Below are positions 7,489 through 15,502 of a stretch of 64,000 nt of DNA, piece after piece. Numbering within the stretch: the first letter of the stretch is position 1; every line of letters begins with the position of its first letter. The notes beneath the pieces were generated by a model. It made no database searches, was not told the origin of the DNA, and saw only the letters and a program-made list of their open reading frames with translations. The DNA lies in contig NZ_FOXX01000006.1 of the NCBI RefSeq assembly GCF_900115845.1, positions 1 to 64,000 of the forward strand. Reading direction: 5' to 3'. The DNA is from Priestia endophytica DSM 13796 (lineage in GTDB: Bacteria; Bacillota; Bacilli; Bacillales; Bacillaceae_H). Made by a program: the position numbers and the translations under genes.

Positions 7489-8460
7489 ATGAACATTTTA
7501 GTCACAGGCGGAGCAGGATTTATTGGCAGCAATTTTATTCATTATATGATAGAAACTTATCCAGCGTATTTTATTGTTAATTATGATGCTCTTACATATG
7601 CGGGAAATTTAGATAACTTAAAAGAGATTCATCATCATGAGCATTATACGTTTATAAGGGGAGATATCAATAATCGGGAACTTCTTGACCGAGCTGTCAA
7701 AGAGCATGAAATTGATGCTATTGTAAATTTCGCGGCAGAATCACACGTTGATCGTAGCATCACAGAACCAGATGTTTTTATTAAAAGCAATGTCTTAGGA
7801 ATCCAAACGCTGTTAGATATCGCAAGAGAGAATGGGATTAAAAAGTACGTTCGAATTTCTACAGATGAAGTGTATGGCTCATTAGGAGAGACAGGGTACT
7901 TCACAGAAGAAACACCGCTTGCTCCAAACAGTCCATATGCAGCTAGTAAAGCAGGGGCGGATATGCTTGTAAGTGCTTATTATAAAACATATGGACTTAA
8001 TGTGAATATTACACGATGCTCCAATAATTATGGACGGTATCAATTTCCGGAAAAGCTTATTCCATTGATGATTACAAACGCAATGAAAGGAGAGAGGCTT
8101 CCGGTCTATGGAGATGGAGAGAATGTGCGAGATTGGCTGCACGTTCGAGACCATTGTACGGCAATTGATCTTGTTATCCATAAAGGAACGGCTGGGGAAG
8201 TCTATAATATTGGTGGCCATAATGAAAAAACGAATAACGAAATTGTTCATTTAATCGTTGAAAAATTAGGCGTTGCAAAAGAACTTATTCTGTTTGTAGA
8301 AGACAGACTTGGTCATGATCGTCGCTATGCGATTGACGCAACAAAATTGGAAAGAGAATTAGGATGGAAACCTACATACACCTTTGAGAAAGGAATGGAC
8401 GAAACAATTCGGTGGTATGTAGAGCATGAAGAGTGGTGGCGAAAGATTAAAAATAACTAG
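7489..8460 (+). CDS. rfbB: dTDP-glucose 4,6-dehydratase
   Basis: Converts dTDP-glucose to dTDP-4-keto-6-deoxyglucose, the second step of dTDP-rhamnose and related deoxysugar synthesis, in the cytoplasm. 323 residues, normal for the family. The NAD-binding GGAGFIGSNF starts at residue 7. NFAAESHVDRSI is the RmlB-specific motif, STDEVYGS and YAASKAG carry the catalytic Asp-Glu and Tyr-xxx-Lys, and the substrate region has RCSNNYGRYQFPEKLIP. ATG is preceded by AAAAGGAG. The partner genes rfbA, rfbC and rfbD are not adjacent, so either they lie elsewhere or the product feeds a different sugar pathway, such as flagellin glycosylation (inference from nearby hag). Confidence 0.95.
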   Translation: MNILVTGGAGFIGSNFIHYMIETYPAYFIVNYDALTYAGNLDNLKEIHHHEHYTFIRGDINNRELLDRAVKEHEIDAIVNFAAESHVDRSITEPDVFIKSNVLGIQTLLDIARENGIKKYVRISTDEVYGSLGETGYFTEETPLAPNSPYAASKAGADMLVSAYYKTYGLNVNITRCSNNYGRYQFPEKLIPLMITNAMKGERLPVYGDGENVRDWLHVRDHCTAIDLVIHKGTAGEVYNIGGHNEKTNNEIVHLIVEKLGVAKELILFVEDRLGHDRRYAIDATKLERELGWKPTYTFEKGMDETIRWYVEHEEWWRKIKNN

Positions 8461-8629
8461 CAGGGTGGTTTACGACTGCATGGTAAAGATTTCATAGAAC
8501 AATTAGCCCTGAAACTATGTTGTCCTCAAATTCGTAAATATATGGGAGAGGTATTTTGTTATTAAAATCTATAAAAGAAAAAAGATTAGTCGATATAGAA
8601 ATAAAGTACTTTACAGAAATGAGGGCATC

Positions 8630-8923
8630 ATGAGAAAGTCAATCCTGCTTGTTCCCGTTATGGTCGGTTTTGTAGCATCCTTATTTTCATTTTCTTTATC
8701 TTTTGCGGTAAAGCTCCCAGCTCACATCAATAAAACGAATTTTATGATTCACTGGTTAGAACGTTCGCTTCTTTATGGATTTTTTGTATTTTTAATCTTG
8801 TTAATCGCACTTGCTCTCGTTCGTTTTCGTCATGAGCGTACATCTCACGCTACGGAACTTAAAGAAAAAGATAGACGGTATGGAAAAAACGGAGCTCCAC
8901 GAGAAATCCATCATTTAGATTAA
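8630..8923 (+). CDS. small two-helix membrane protein, unknown function
   Basis: 97 residues with two hydrophobic helices (about 5-27 and 48-66), the second preceded by HWLERS, and a charged C-terminal tail rich in Arg, His, Lys and Glu. The first helix could be read as a signal anchor. A GAGGG Shine-Dalgarno lies five bases before the ATG. No family was recognised. It is probably transcribed with or near the next small gene, though 98 bases separate them. Confidence 0.6.
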   Translation: MRKSILLVPVMVGFVASLFSFSLSFAVKLPAHINKTNFMIHWLERSLLYGFFVFLILLIALALVRFRHERTSHATELKEKDRRYGKNGAPREIHHLD

Positions 8924-8970
8924 TGGGAATGCGCTAGTATTCTTATGTTAGGGCTAGCTCATATGCCAAG

Positions 8971-9013
8971 CCTTCCACATAAACTAATATCAAAGGTTAT
9001 GGTGGAAGGGAGG
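8971..9013 (+). promoter_or_regulatory. hairpin that reaches into the ribosome site of the next gene
   Basis: CCTTCCACATAA (8971-8982) pairs with TTAT-G-GTGGAAGG (8997-9009) with one bulged G. The second arm runs into the Shine-Dalgarno GGGAGG (9008-9013) of the gene at 9022. Such a stem could limit ribosome access or stabilise the mRNA end. Confidence 0.45.
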
Positions 9014-9021
9014 CACGTATA

Positions 9022-9267
9022 ATGGATAACTCATCTGACAAACAGAAAGGCATTCCTGACTCACTAGTGGATTCGTTAGTTAATGATGTATTAAGGAAAA
9101 ACAACCTTGATCCAAGAAAAGTGAAGGGACACTTATCCGGCGATCAAAAAAGAATGCTTCAAGAGCTTTTTGGAGATTTGCAAGAACAAGTCGAAGCGTA
9201 TGTAAATAAACCGAAGTTAAAGAAAAAAAGGATTCAAAAGCCAAAAGAAGATGAGAAAGAAGAATAA
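9022..9267 (+). CDS. small charged cytoplasmic protein, unknown function
   Basis: 81 residues, no membrane segment. The N-terminal two thirds look like a compact helical unit (IPDSLVDSLVNDVLRKN, then a segment with LQELFGDLQEQVEAY), and the tail is a highly basic then acidic Lys/Glu stretch. GGGAGG precedes the ATG by eight bases. A strong terminator follows. I do not recognise the family. Confidence 0.6.
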   Translation: MDNSSDKQKGIPDSLVDSLVNDVLRKNNLDPRKVKGHLSGDQKRMLQELFGDLQEQVEAYVNKPKLKKKRIQKPKEDEKEE

Positions 9268-9270
9268 AAA

Positions 9271-9305
9271 AAGAACACCTTTTGATAGGTGTTCTTTTGG
9301 TTTTT
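9271..9305. terminator. bidirectional terminator
   Basis: AAGAACACCT pairs with AGGTGTTCTT around TTTGAT; T runs flank it on both strands, serving the gene at 9022 and the convergent Xre gene. Confidence 0.85.
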
Positions 9306-9330
9306 ATGGACAAGTTTTTCCTCATGTTTC

Positions 9331-9552
9331 TTATCCTCCAGTGTCTTCGTCAGCTCTGTATTCCAAAAGGTCTCCAGGCTGACAATCTAAAGCCTTACAA
9401 ATTGCCTCTAAAGTGGATAATCGAACCGCTTTTGCCTTTCCATTTTTCAAGATAGAAAGGTTAGCCATTGTTATGCCAACCCTTTCTGAAAGTTCTGTTA
9501 CACTCATTTTTCTTTTCGCTAACATTACATCAATATTGATTATAATCGCCAT
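9331..9552 (-). CDS. Xre/Cro-family small regulator (YozG type)
   Basis: A 73-residue single-domain helix-turn-helix protein: MLAKRKMSVTELSERVGITMANLSILKNG is the HTH (residues about 8-36) and STLEAICKALDCQPGDLLEY the following helices, a form typical of the YozG/YdaS-like short regulators. ATG 9552 is preceded by GAGGTG at good spacing; the in-frame GTG three codons earlier overlaps that site. It follows a DUF2975 membrane gene by ten bases, a pairing common in Firmicutes (yoaS-yozG), so the two are probably one operon in which this protein controls its own expression. Confidence 0.85.
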   Translation of the reverse strand: MAIIINIDVMLAKRKMSVTELSERVGITMANLSILKNGKAKAVRLSTLEAICKALDCQPGDLLEYRADEDTGG

Positions 9553-9562
9553 TATGTTCACC

Positions 9563-10039
9563 TCAGACCGTTAAGTCATTTTCAGATTTTATATCGATGG
9601 CTTCTTGTAAAAGCTTTTGAAGAACAGCCGCAAAGAATGCGATAACCATAGAAGCAAAGATAGGGACCATCCCGACTATAACGAGACCTGGTGCATCATC
9701 TAGCTCTGCTACGAAAAAAATGAATGGCAGCATTATCACATATAAGATACTAATTGTAATTGCACAGTATTTTATTCTCTGTAGGGCTCTTACCGAAATT
9801 TGGGAGAACGCTTTGTTCTTGTCAATGTAGTTTAGAAGTCGGAACGCCTGATACAACGCAACGAAAAATGGGATCGCTGATACATACATAATGATTACAA
9901 TGGGATAGAGTATATGGGCATACTCTGGATTTGCTGGATGATTAGCTAAGTAATATAAGCCAAATATACATAAGGCAAGAGCTGGAGTTCCAATCAGAAA
10001 AACAGCTATTTTTAAAAAGATGGTTGAACCTCGTTTCAT
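9563..10039 (-). CDS. DUF2975 (YoaS-like) membrane protein
   Basis: 158 residues with four hydrophobic helices (about 7-28, 42-62, 92-112, 117-138) and the conserved NKAFSQISVRALQRIKY segment between helices two and three, the DUF2975 signature. Function of the family is unknown; it is nearly always paired with a YozG-type HTH regulator, as here. Start is ATG 10039, six bases after GAGGTG; an earlier in-frame GTG is part of that ribosome site. Confidence 0.85.
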   Translation of the reverse strand: MKRGSTIFLKIAVFLIGTPALALCIFGLYYLANHPANPEYAHILYPIVIIMYVSAIPFFVALYQAFRLLNYIDKNKAFSQISVRALQRIKYCAITISILYVIMLPFIFFVAELDDAPGLVIVGMVPIFASMVIAFFAAVLQKLLQEAIDIKSENDLTV

Positions 10040-10596
10040 AAAAAACACCTCACTGATTTATTGTCCATTTGAATTTAACATATTATTTATCGAAATACAA
10101 TAAATAATTAATGATTAGGGTTATATTTTTGTTGCTATGTAAATTCGTTTTTGATTTTAGACGAAGGTAAAAAGTCTTTCTCATTATAAAAAAATGCTCT
10201 ATAAAACTATTTCATTTATAACTCTTTCAATTAATCCATTAGTTCAAGATTAAAGGTAACGATCATAGATTTTATGAAAAATTAGTTTGTCTGCGATTCT
10301 AAAATAATGTCCTTTAAGCCATCGTATCAGTAATGTTAATAGGATTAGAGAGTGGGACTTTGTTCGTTAATAGCTATAAGAGATAGGCTTATCTCTCACA
10401 CAAGATACAGCAGAAGTTTTAAGAGGAAAGTAGAAAGTAGTTCTTTTGAATCTCGGAACGTTCGTTCTTATTGGGTACAAAGGTCTTGTTGGCTTAAAAA
10501 AAGCAATCCTTCTTCCTATCCAAATTTTCCATATATTCCTTTAAAATAGTAGTTGGAAAAGAAAAGGATTTGAGGAAAAAGGAAGGAGAGGATCGA
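10040..10596. other. intergenic before the toxin operon
   Basis: No gene accepted. On the minus side TTGTAT and TAAATT, 17 bases apart near 10080-10110, could be the promoter of the DUF2975 operon. A perfect 7-bp stem AGAGATA/TATCTCT (10379-10396) is present. A 65-codon frame at 10352-10549 lacks a ribosome site and protein-like composition. Confidence 0.4.
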
Positions 10597-11001
10597 TTGG
10601 GCTACGATGTATGGGGCGGCGTAAAAAATGTAGCGAGTGATGCTTGGGATAAGACTAAAGACACAGCTAATGATGTCAAAGATAAATTGGAAGACGCAAA
10701 GGAAGAAGCGGAACGTCAACTTCTTCGGGCTAAATATTTGGCTCAAGCGGAAGCGTTGGATAGCTATGCGAATAATGTAAGAAAAGCGCTTGAAGACTTT
10801 AACCAAGCTCCTCAAGAGAATGCAAAGGCATATAATGCGCATGCGGTTGATTGGCAAGGAAAGAAAAAAGAAGCATATGATGATTATCAAAATCAGCTTC
10901 GCACAGTGGCTGGTGAAGCCCGTGTTGATGGCCAAAATCTTATCATTGAAATCGAGAAGAAAGCCGCTCAGCTCAGAGAAAAGGCAGGTAATCTTGCATG
11001 A
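10597..11001 (+). CDS. coiled-coil T7SS-type partner protein (DUF5082-like)
   Basis: 134 residues, strongly helical. It contains heptad-like stretches (WDKTKDTANDVKDKLEDAKE) and, at about residues 84-96, a WQGKKKEAY turn reminiscent of the W-x-G motif of WXG100/DUF5082 proteins such as YwqH. These small proteins pair with LXG or WXG toxins for export by the type VII (Ess/Yuk) system. Start: TTG 10597 lies five bases after GGAGAGG; the earlier in-frame TTG 10570 has no ribosome site. The stop overlaps the toxin start (ATGA), so the two are translationally coupled. Assignment to DUF5082 is by form and context, not strong identity. Confidence 0.65.
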   Translation: MGYDVWGGVKNVASDAWDKTKDTANDVKDKLEDAKEEAERQLLRAKYLAQAEALDSYANNVRKALEDFNQAPQENAKAYNAHAVDWQGKKKEAYDDYQNQLRTVAGEARVDGQNLIIEIEKKAAQLREKAGNLA

Positions 11002-12212
11002 CAAAAAATGGTGGATATACAATTGAAGTTGATCCAGACAAGCTTGATGAACTAGCAAGCGGAATTGGTACAGCAGAAATGAAATGTAGCTTTGCCCTAA
11101 GTAAATTAAAGTGGGGCATGGGAAGCATAGCCGCTGATATTGCCGGTGTTGGCGGCGGTAATATCAATCACCTTCAAGAGAAGTTTGAAGGCTCTATTAA
11201 AAAATATAAAGACCTACTAGATGATTCCCAAGCATTTGTGAAGAAAACAGCCGCAGACGTAAGACAGCTTGATCAATCATGGCAAGCAAAGCTAGGACGG
11301 ACAGTTGGAGAATTCTCAGGCTGGTACGATCTTCAGCGCACGTTCGGCGAGTATGACCCACAAACAGGGGAGAAAATTACAGGAGGTCAGCGTGCTGAAG
11401 CGGGAGTTATGACGATCCTCAACTTCTCGCCAGGAAAAGCCATTGGCGTTTTTGCTAAAGGCGGAAAAATGGCCAAAACGGCAAAGATTGGACAGGAAGC
11501 TTCAGCCCTTGGTAAAATAAAAAGTGGTAGAAAAGCCGTTAACCCTGCTGTTTTTAAAGACTTCTTTTCTGGTGCATGGAATAGTATGAAGGGTCGGTTT
11601 CGGTCGGCTAAGGAGTACATAGTTAAGGGGAAAGAAGTGGTTAAAAAAGTAGGAGATTGGCAGATACCTTCTCTTCAAAAACAGTTGATAGAGCCAAATG
11701 GATTACGCCTTCAGAACAATCCTACGGTGAAAGAAGCTGGACAATACCTTTATAAAACTGTTAAGGATGGCGGTCAACAGGTTGCAAAGGTTGTAACAGA
11801 AGGTTCAAGGGCTGTTAAAGAAGGTGGAGCTAAAGTTGTTCGGAATGTGAATAACTTTAATTTTGGAGCTTACTTAAGAAAAGCAAAGGGAGATCCACCT
11901 GCTGGAATGGTAAGGCCTCATGCGCACCATGTTGCGGTAAAAGGTTTATTCATGAATAGAAAGAAAATCGTAAGAAGTTATGCCGAATATGGAAGAAAGT
12001 TACTAAGAGATGTAGATATCGATCCAATTTTTGGACTAGAAAACCTTCATTGGGCACCTAATAAAGGTCATTCTAATGCGTATATTAAGGAAGTTACTAA
12101 ACATCTTCATAGATTAAAAGTAGATAATGCACCGCGAGAAGCATATGTAAGAAAGCTTGAATGGATAGCTGAACAATTAGACACAGAAGAAGGTTTTCCG
12201 CCTAAACGTTAA
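10998..12212 (+). CDS. polymorphic toxin: WXG-like N-terminus, pre-toxin TG domain, AHH-type nuclease C-terminus
   Basis: 404 residues in three parts. Residues 1-95 are helical and WXG/DUF5344-like, ending in a linker (VRQLDQSW). Residues about 105-165 match the PT-TG pre-toxin module (DPQTGEKITGGQRAEAG, then FSPGKAIGVFAKGGK). Residues about 300-400 form a nuclease: RPHAHHVAVKG carries the A-H-H motif, followed by LENLHWAPNKGHSNAYIKEV, the AHH/HNH pattern with metal and catalytic His. It would act as a DNase or RNase in a rival cell after type VII secretion. ATG overlaps the upstream stop. The gene 19 bases downstream (ankyrin-Sufu) is the expected immunity protein. Confidence 0.85.
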   Translation: MTKNGGYTIEVDPDKLDELASGIGTAEMKCSFALSKLKWGMGSIAADIAGVGGGNINHLQEKFEGSIKKYKDLLDDSQAFVKKTAADVRQLDQSWQAKLGRTVGEFSGWYDLQRTFGEYDPQTGEKITGGQRAEAGVMTILNFSPGKAIGVFAKGGKMAKTAKIGQEASALGKIKSGRKAVNPAVFKDFFSGAWNSMKGRFRSAKEYIVKGKEVVKKVGDWQIPSLQKQLIEPNGLRLQNNPTVKEAGQYLYKTVKDGGQQVAKVVTEGSRAVKEGGAKVVRNVNNFNFGAYLRKAKGDPPAGMVRPHAHHVAVKGLFMNRKKIVRSYAEYGRKLLRDVDIDPIFGLENLHWAPNKGHSNAYIKEVTKHLHRLKVDNAPREAYVRKLEWIAEQLDTEEGFPPKR

Positions 12213-12231
12213 AGAGGAGGAATATAAAATT

Positions 12232-13416
12232 ATGAGATGGGCACCAATAAAACGTAAGTTGTTTTCTTCTATAGAATATGGAGATTATAACCAAGTTGTA
12301 TCATTAATCGAAGAGCATCCCAAAGCTCTTCATGCAACAGAGCATACTGGAGAAACTTTAATGCACATGGCTGCTAAATATAATCATATTCATCTACTAG
12401 AGTATTTCAAGGAACAGGGATATGAAGTCGACTGTAACTTTACTGGCCGTGATGAAAACCGACCTATTACTCCATTGCAGTATGCAGCGGCAGGAGCATC
12501 TTTTGAAGCAGCCCAGTGGTTACTTGAACATGGGGCTGATGTTAATGGAAGAAGGAGTGTGCATCCAATCACTCCCCCTTTGGTTCGAGCAGTACAGAAA
12601 GGTCATTTAGGTTTAGTCCAGCTACTAGTGGAACATGGAGCACGCCTTAATGACTCATACGAACTTGGTGAAGGTAAAGATAAAACAGTCATAAATGCTG
12701 TCAAAATGGCACAAATGAAGGGCTATACTGAAATTTTAGATTATCTTTATAAACAGGGAGCTACAGAACCTGTTGATCCATATGAAGAGGAGAGAGAACT
12801 TCCAGAAGAAGTCTTCTTACTTCGCCATATTGAACAACAGATTGGGAAAGTTCAAGATACGGTTAGTGAAATCATCCCAGCAAGTGAAGCCTCTATCCAA
12901 GTTCACATTATTCCACCAACAGCAGAGCGCCAAGATGTAACTTTGGTAACAACAGGGATGAGTGCTCAACCTATGGCAGAGTATCAGATTGGAGACGAAC
13001 TACAGTTTGCTGAGTTAATGCTTGCTTTACCACCTACGTGGCCGACAAGCAAAGACGAAATGACACAAGATCAATTTCGTTGGCCATTAGACTGGATTCG
13101 TCAAATTGCTCACCTTCCGTTCTTGTATGAGGGTTGGATTGATGAAGGAATTATTATTCCAAATGGGGAGCCGCCAGTTCCATTTTCAGATGAAGTCAAG
13201 TTTTCAAGTTTGCTTGTATTGAGACCAGAAAATCGTGCGTTATCTCATTGTAAACCTGGATATAAAGAGATTAATTTCTATTATCTTATTCCACTTTATG
13301 AGGAAGAACGACAGCTTGCAATGAACAAGGGAGAGGCTTATCTTATTGAAAAACTGAGAAGACAAATCCCATCTCTCCATATCATGGATCCTAATCGAGT
13401 TAATGTAGGGAAATAA
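12232..13416 (+). CDS. ankyrin-repeat plus Sufu-domain immunity protein
   Basis: 394 residues. The N-terminal 175 residues hold about four ankyrin repeats (TGETLMHMAAKYNHIHLLEY, ITPLQYAAAGASFEAAQWLL, then PPLVRAVQKGHLGLVQLLVEH). Residues about 195-390 are a Suppressor-of-fused-like domain (MAEYQIGDELQFAELMLALP, then WPLDWIRQIAHLP and REN-type loop LVLRPENR). Bacterial Sufu domains are known as immunity modules of polymorphic toxin systems, and ankyrin arrays also occur in immunity proteins. The position right after the AHH toxin makes it the likely inhibitor. AGAGGAGG precedes the ATG at a slightly long spacing. A hairpin terminator follows. Confidence 0.85.
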   Translation: MRWAPIKRKLFSSIEYGDYNQVVSLIEEHPKALHATEHTGETLMHMAAKYNHIHLLEYFKEQGYEVDCNFTGRDENRPITPLQYAAAGASFEAAQWLLEHGADVNGRRSVHPITPPLVRAVQKGHLGLVQLLVEHGARLNDSYELGEGKDKTVINAVKMAQMKGYTEILDYLYKQGATEPVDPYEEERELPEEVFLLRHIEQQIGKVQDTVSEIIPASEASIQVHIIPPTAERQDVTLVTTGMSAQPMAEYQIGDELQFAELMLALPPTWPTSKDEMTQDQFRWPLDWIRQIAHLPFLYEGWIDEGIIIPNGEPPVPFSDEVKFSSLLVLRPENRALSHCKPGYKEINFYYLIPLYEEERQLAMNKGEAYLIEKLRRQIPSLHIMDPNRVNVGK

Positions 13417-13444
13417 TGATAAGAGGAAATTAATTACAATAAAG

Positions 13445-13500
13445 AAGGTTGATTTTATATGGAGAAAAACATATAAAATCGACCTTTATTTAGTTGTTTT
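13445..13500 (+). terminator. terminator of the toxin-immunity operon
   Basis: A 17-bp stem: AAGGTTGATTTTATATG (13445-13461) with CATATAAAATCGACCTT (13470-13486), one G-U pair, loop of eight, followed by a T-rich run. Confidence 0.7.
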
Positions 13501-13529
13501 AGAGATTAGGTATTTACTTGCTCAAATTA

Positions 13530-13663
13530 ATTGAGAAAAGGCGAAAATCCAAGTCCTCCTGTGGCATCATCAAGTGCCTAGAAAAATGCAGCTAGTTGTA
13601 ACCAATATATATCAATCTAATCATTTAGATGGAGATAAATTATGGGGAGCTGGAATCAGATGA
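13530..13663 (+). pseudogene. relic of a WHH-family nuclease toxin C-terminus (frameshifted)
   Basis: From 13559 one frame reads LWHHQVPRKMQLVV, then TNIYQSNHLDGDKLWGAGIR and stop at 13661-13663. This matches the end of WHH/LHH HNH-nuclease toxin domains (W-H-H, then QLV and a His-Gly-rich tail). Just upstream, another frame gives ENPSPP, the residues that normally precede WHH, so one frameshift lies around 13560. No start, N-terminus or export domain is left. It is an orphan toxin-tip cassette, directly followed by and overlapping a SUKH fragment, the usual partner of such nucleases. Confidence 0.65.
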
Positions 13664-13797
13664 GAAAATTAAATTGGGAATTTGCGGATGAACCTGTTAG
13701 TGAAGAGTTTGTTAGGAACATTGGAAAAGAGTTAGGATATGAGTTTCCAGAAGATTATATTAAGTGTGTAGCTAAATATAATGGAATATACTTTTGA
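13642..13797 (+). pseudogene. truncated SUKH immunity gene (N-terminal 51 residues)
   Basis: ATG 13642 follows GGAG by seven bases and overlaps the WHH toxin tail, as cognate immunity genes often do. The product MRKLNWEFADEPV..., with GKELGYEFPEDYIKCVAKYNG, is the N-terminal half of an SMI1/KNR4 domain, then stops at TGA 13795-13797. About 80-100 residues are missing. At the breakpoint the sequence switches, out of frame, to the start of another gene (13781), as if an illegitimate or homologous exchange joined two immunity genes. Confidence 0.7.
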
Positions 13798-14098
13798 ACT
13801 TAGTGTAGATGGTTTTTATATCCCAAGGCTAAATAATGAATTTAAACTTATTGAGCTAGTATTTGAAGATATGGCTTCTTTCGGTGAAGCTATTTTCAAA
13901 GACTTCATGGAAAATGTAATAACAGAAAAAAGTGAACGTGAAGAAATTTCAGGGAATATATGTAGCTTAGAAATTTCAAAAAAGTATACAATAATAAGCA
14001 CTGAATTTGTAGATAGTTGCGTAAACAATGAGTTAAGAGTTGTTACTGATGAGATGTTCAAATTAATAAATCAGTGGGTTGAAAAGAACGACCTTTGA
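13781..14098 (+). CDS. small immunity-type protein (DUF5376-like), without own ribosome site
   Basis: 105 residues: MEYTFELSVDGFYIPRLNN, an acidic middle, and a final helix (FKLINQWVEK). It resembles the small DUF5376-type proteins found in Bacillus toxin islands; the family name is from memory and moderate. The ATG overlaps the end of the SUKH fragment in another frame, and no Shine-Dalgarno precedes it, so either translation is coupled to the fragment or the gene has lost its proper 5' end in the rearrangement. A strong terminator follows at 14171. Confidence 0.55.
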   Translation: MEYTFELSVDGFYIPRLNNEFKLIELVFEDMASFGEAIFKDFMENVITEKSEREEISGNICSLEISKKYTIISTEFVDSCVNNELRVVTDEMFKLINQWVEKNDL

Positions 14099-14170
14099 AT
14101 CCTTAAGCTTTTGTCGAACTTAAAAGAGACCTATTCAATTATATTTTCAATAGATAATAGTTTTAAAGAA

Positions 14171-14212
14171 AAAGCACTTGATTGTTTATTAAAGACAGCA
14201 AGTGCTTTTTTA
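14171..14212 (+). terminator. terminator
   Basis: AAAGCACTTG (14171-14180) pairs with CAAGTGCTTT (14199-14208), followed by a T run. Confidence 0.85.
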
Positions 14213-14332
14213 ATTACTAATAAGTAAATCCCTTTAAATGGTTACGATGTTTTAAAATAAATTTATAATTAGTAATAAGGGAATAATTACATAAATTTTT
14301 GTAACAAAGCAAATAGAAAAAGGAGAATTACA

Positions 14333-14866
14333 GTGAAAGATGAACTGAAAAAGTACTTCACTCAACTCATTAATGTCTGGCATGATTTTAATCATTCACT
14401 TCCAAAAGTGCCTTGGGATGATAGGGTTATTCCCTTTATATATGAAGGGGATATGGATCAAGATGAGTATATATGCTGGAAACCAGTCGAAAAGGATATA
14501 GGCCATGACTTTGCCGATATAGAGAAAGTGTTAGATGGTAGTTTGCATGATTCTATAAAACGTTACTTTAATTCATACTGGTTTGCCGAATTAGCGGGAT
14601 TTTACAAAAACTATAATATTATATTAGAACCTGTTTTGCCCGGCATTAAGCTAGAAGATTTGGTTTCGCAACTAATAAGTTATAAAGAAGCTCACGAAGA
14701 TAAACTGCAGCATATTCCATTGGGCTTGGACGGCGAAAATGGTTTCTTAATAGTGATTGATAATAGTAACGGAAACGTTAAGATAGAAGATTGTGAGACA
14801 GGAAAGTATGAAGTCATAGCAGATAGTCTTGATCAGCTTATCCGTGGCATGCAACTAAAGGGGTAG
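14333..14866 (+). CDS. Syd-like (SUKH-2) protein, copy 1
   Basis: 177 residues. The Syd/SUKH-2 signature is plain: DEYICWKPVEKD, then LHDSIKRYFNSYWFAELAGF and LEPVLPG, IPLGLDGENGFLIVIDNSNG and a C-terminal helix. Syd in Escherichia coli contacts SecY, but in Bacillus toxin islands SUKH-2 members are regarded as immunity proteins. The start is GTG with AAAGGAG upstream. The gene is about 40-50 percent similar by eye to the copy at 15503, suggesting duplication or serial acquisition. No toxin lies next to it. Confidence 0.8.
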   Translation: MKDELKKYFTQLINVWHDFNHSLPKVPWDDRVIPFIYEGDMDQDEYICWKPVEKDIGHDFADIEKVLDGSLHDSIKRYFNSYWFAELAGFYKNYNIILEPVLPGIKLEDLVSQLISYKEAHEDKLQHIPLGLDGENGFLIVIDNSNGNVKIEDCETGKYEVIADSLDQLIRGMQLKG

Positions 14867-14940
14867 GCACTATTAGAATGAGAGGGACAAGACAATAGAA
14901 AACAAATCTAAATAGGAGAATTATAGGAAGGGTGATTAAT

Positions 14941-15420
14941 TTGAGTAATGAAAAAACAACAAAAATGGAGTTGCTAAAAAGAAAAAGCAGACGGAAGAAT
15001 TTACTCCAAGAGTTGAGCTACATAACGTTTACAGAGGAACCTTTTTTGGACGTTGAACATAATGATAGGTTTTGTAAGAAAGTATTTTCTTTGCTTAATA
15101 TAAAGAAAAATAAAATCAAATTACAAGGAAATGACTATAAAGAAAATATTCAAAAATCAATCGACTTGTTAAATGAGACGATTCATACTATTAGAGTGAT
15201 TCCAAAAAGAGGCAGGCTTTTATTCTTTAGAGAAGATGAAATAGAAGCAGTGCTGATTAGTATGAACGAAGTATTTAGTAACTTACATATGATTCTTGAG
15301 TCAACAAAGTTCTCGACGGGGTATGGAGATTTTATATTACTCGCAGAAGACTTCAGTTTTGGTTTATGCATAGAACGAACAGAATACTTTTATGAATTTA
15401 GCACTTGGGGGCTATCATGA
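14941..15420 (+). CDS. YxiF-like hypothetical protein of toxin-immunity islands
   Basis: 159 residues, basic N-terminus (LLKRKSRRKNLLQELSYITFTEEPF) and a C-terminal GYGDFILLAEDFSFGLCIERTEYFYEFS segment, in which the acidic GDF-E-F and C-I-E-R-T-E-Y pattern recurs in small proteins of Bacillus LXG loci such as YxiF. Relation to YxiF is a recollection by pattern, moderate at best. The TTG start at 14941 is well spaced from AAGGGTGAT; an in-frame GTG at 14932 lies inside that ribosome site. It sits between two Syd-like genes in the same direction, which supports an immunity role. Confidence 0.6.
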   Translation: MSNEKTTKMELLKRKSRRKNLLQELSYITFTEEPFLDVEHNDRFCKKVFSLLNIKKNKIKLQGNDYKENIQKSIDLLNETIHTIRVIPKRGRLLFFREDEIEAVLISMNEVFSNLHMILESTKFSTGYGDFILLAEDFSFGLCIERTEYFYEFSTWGLS

Positions 15421-15502
15421 AAACAACAGATATGAGAATTTTGATTGGCTATAAGTTGTTAGACTTGTTACTTTTAAGAGGTTCTAGTAAAGGATGATAA
15501 CT

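Noticed and set aside
10352-10549. 65-codon frame before the toxin operon
   Set aside because: No Shine-Dalgarno, odd Ser/Arg-rich composition and no resemblance to any family.
10516-11058. 180-codon frame antisense to the toxin partner gene
   Set aside because: Opposite strand of a supported operon; the Phe/Leu/Ile-rich translation is a shadow of the coiled-coil gene.
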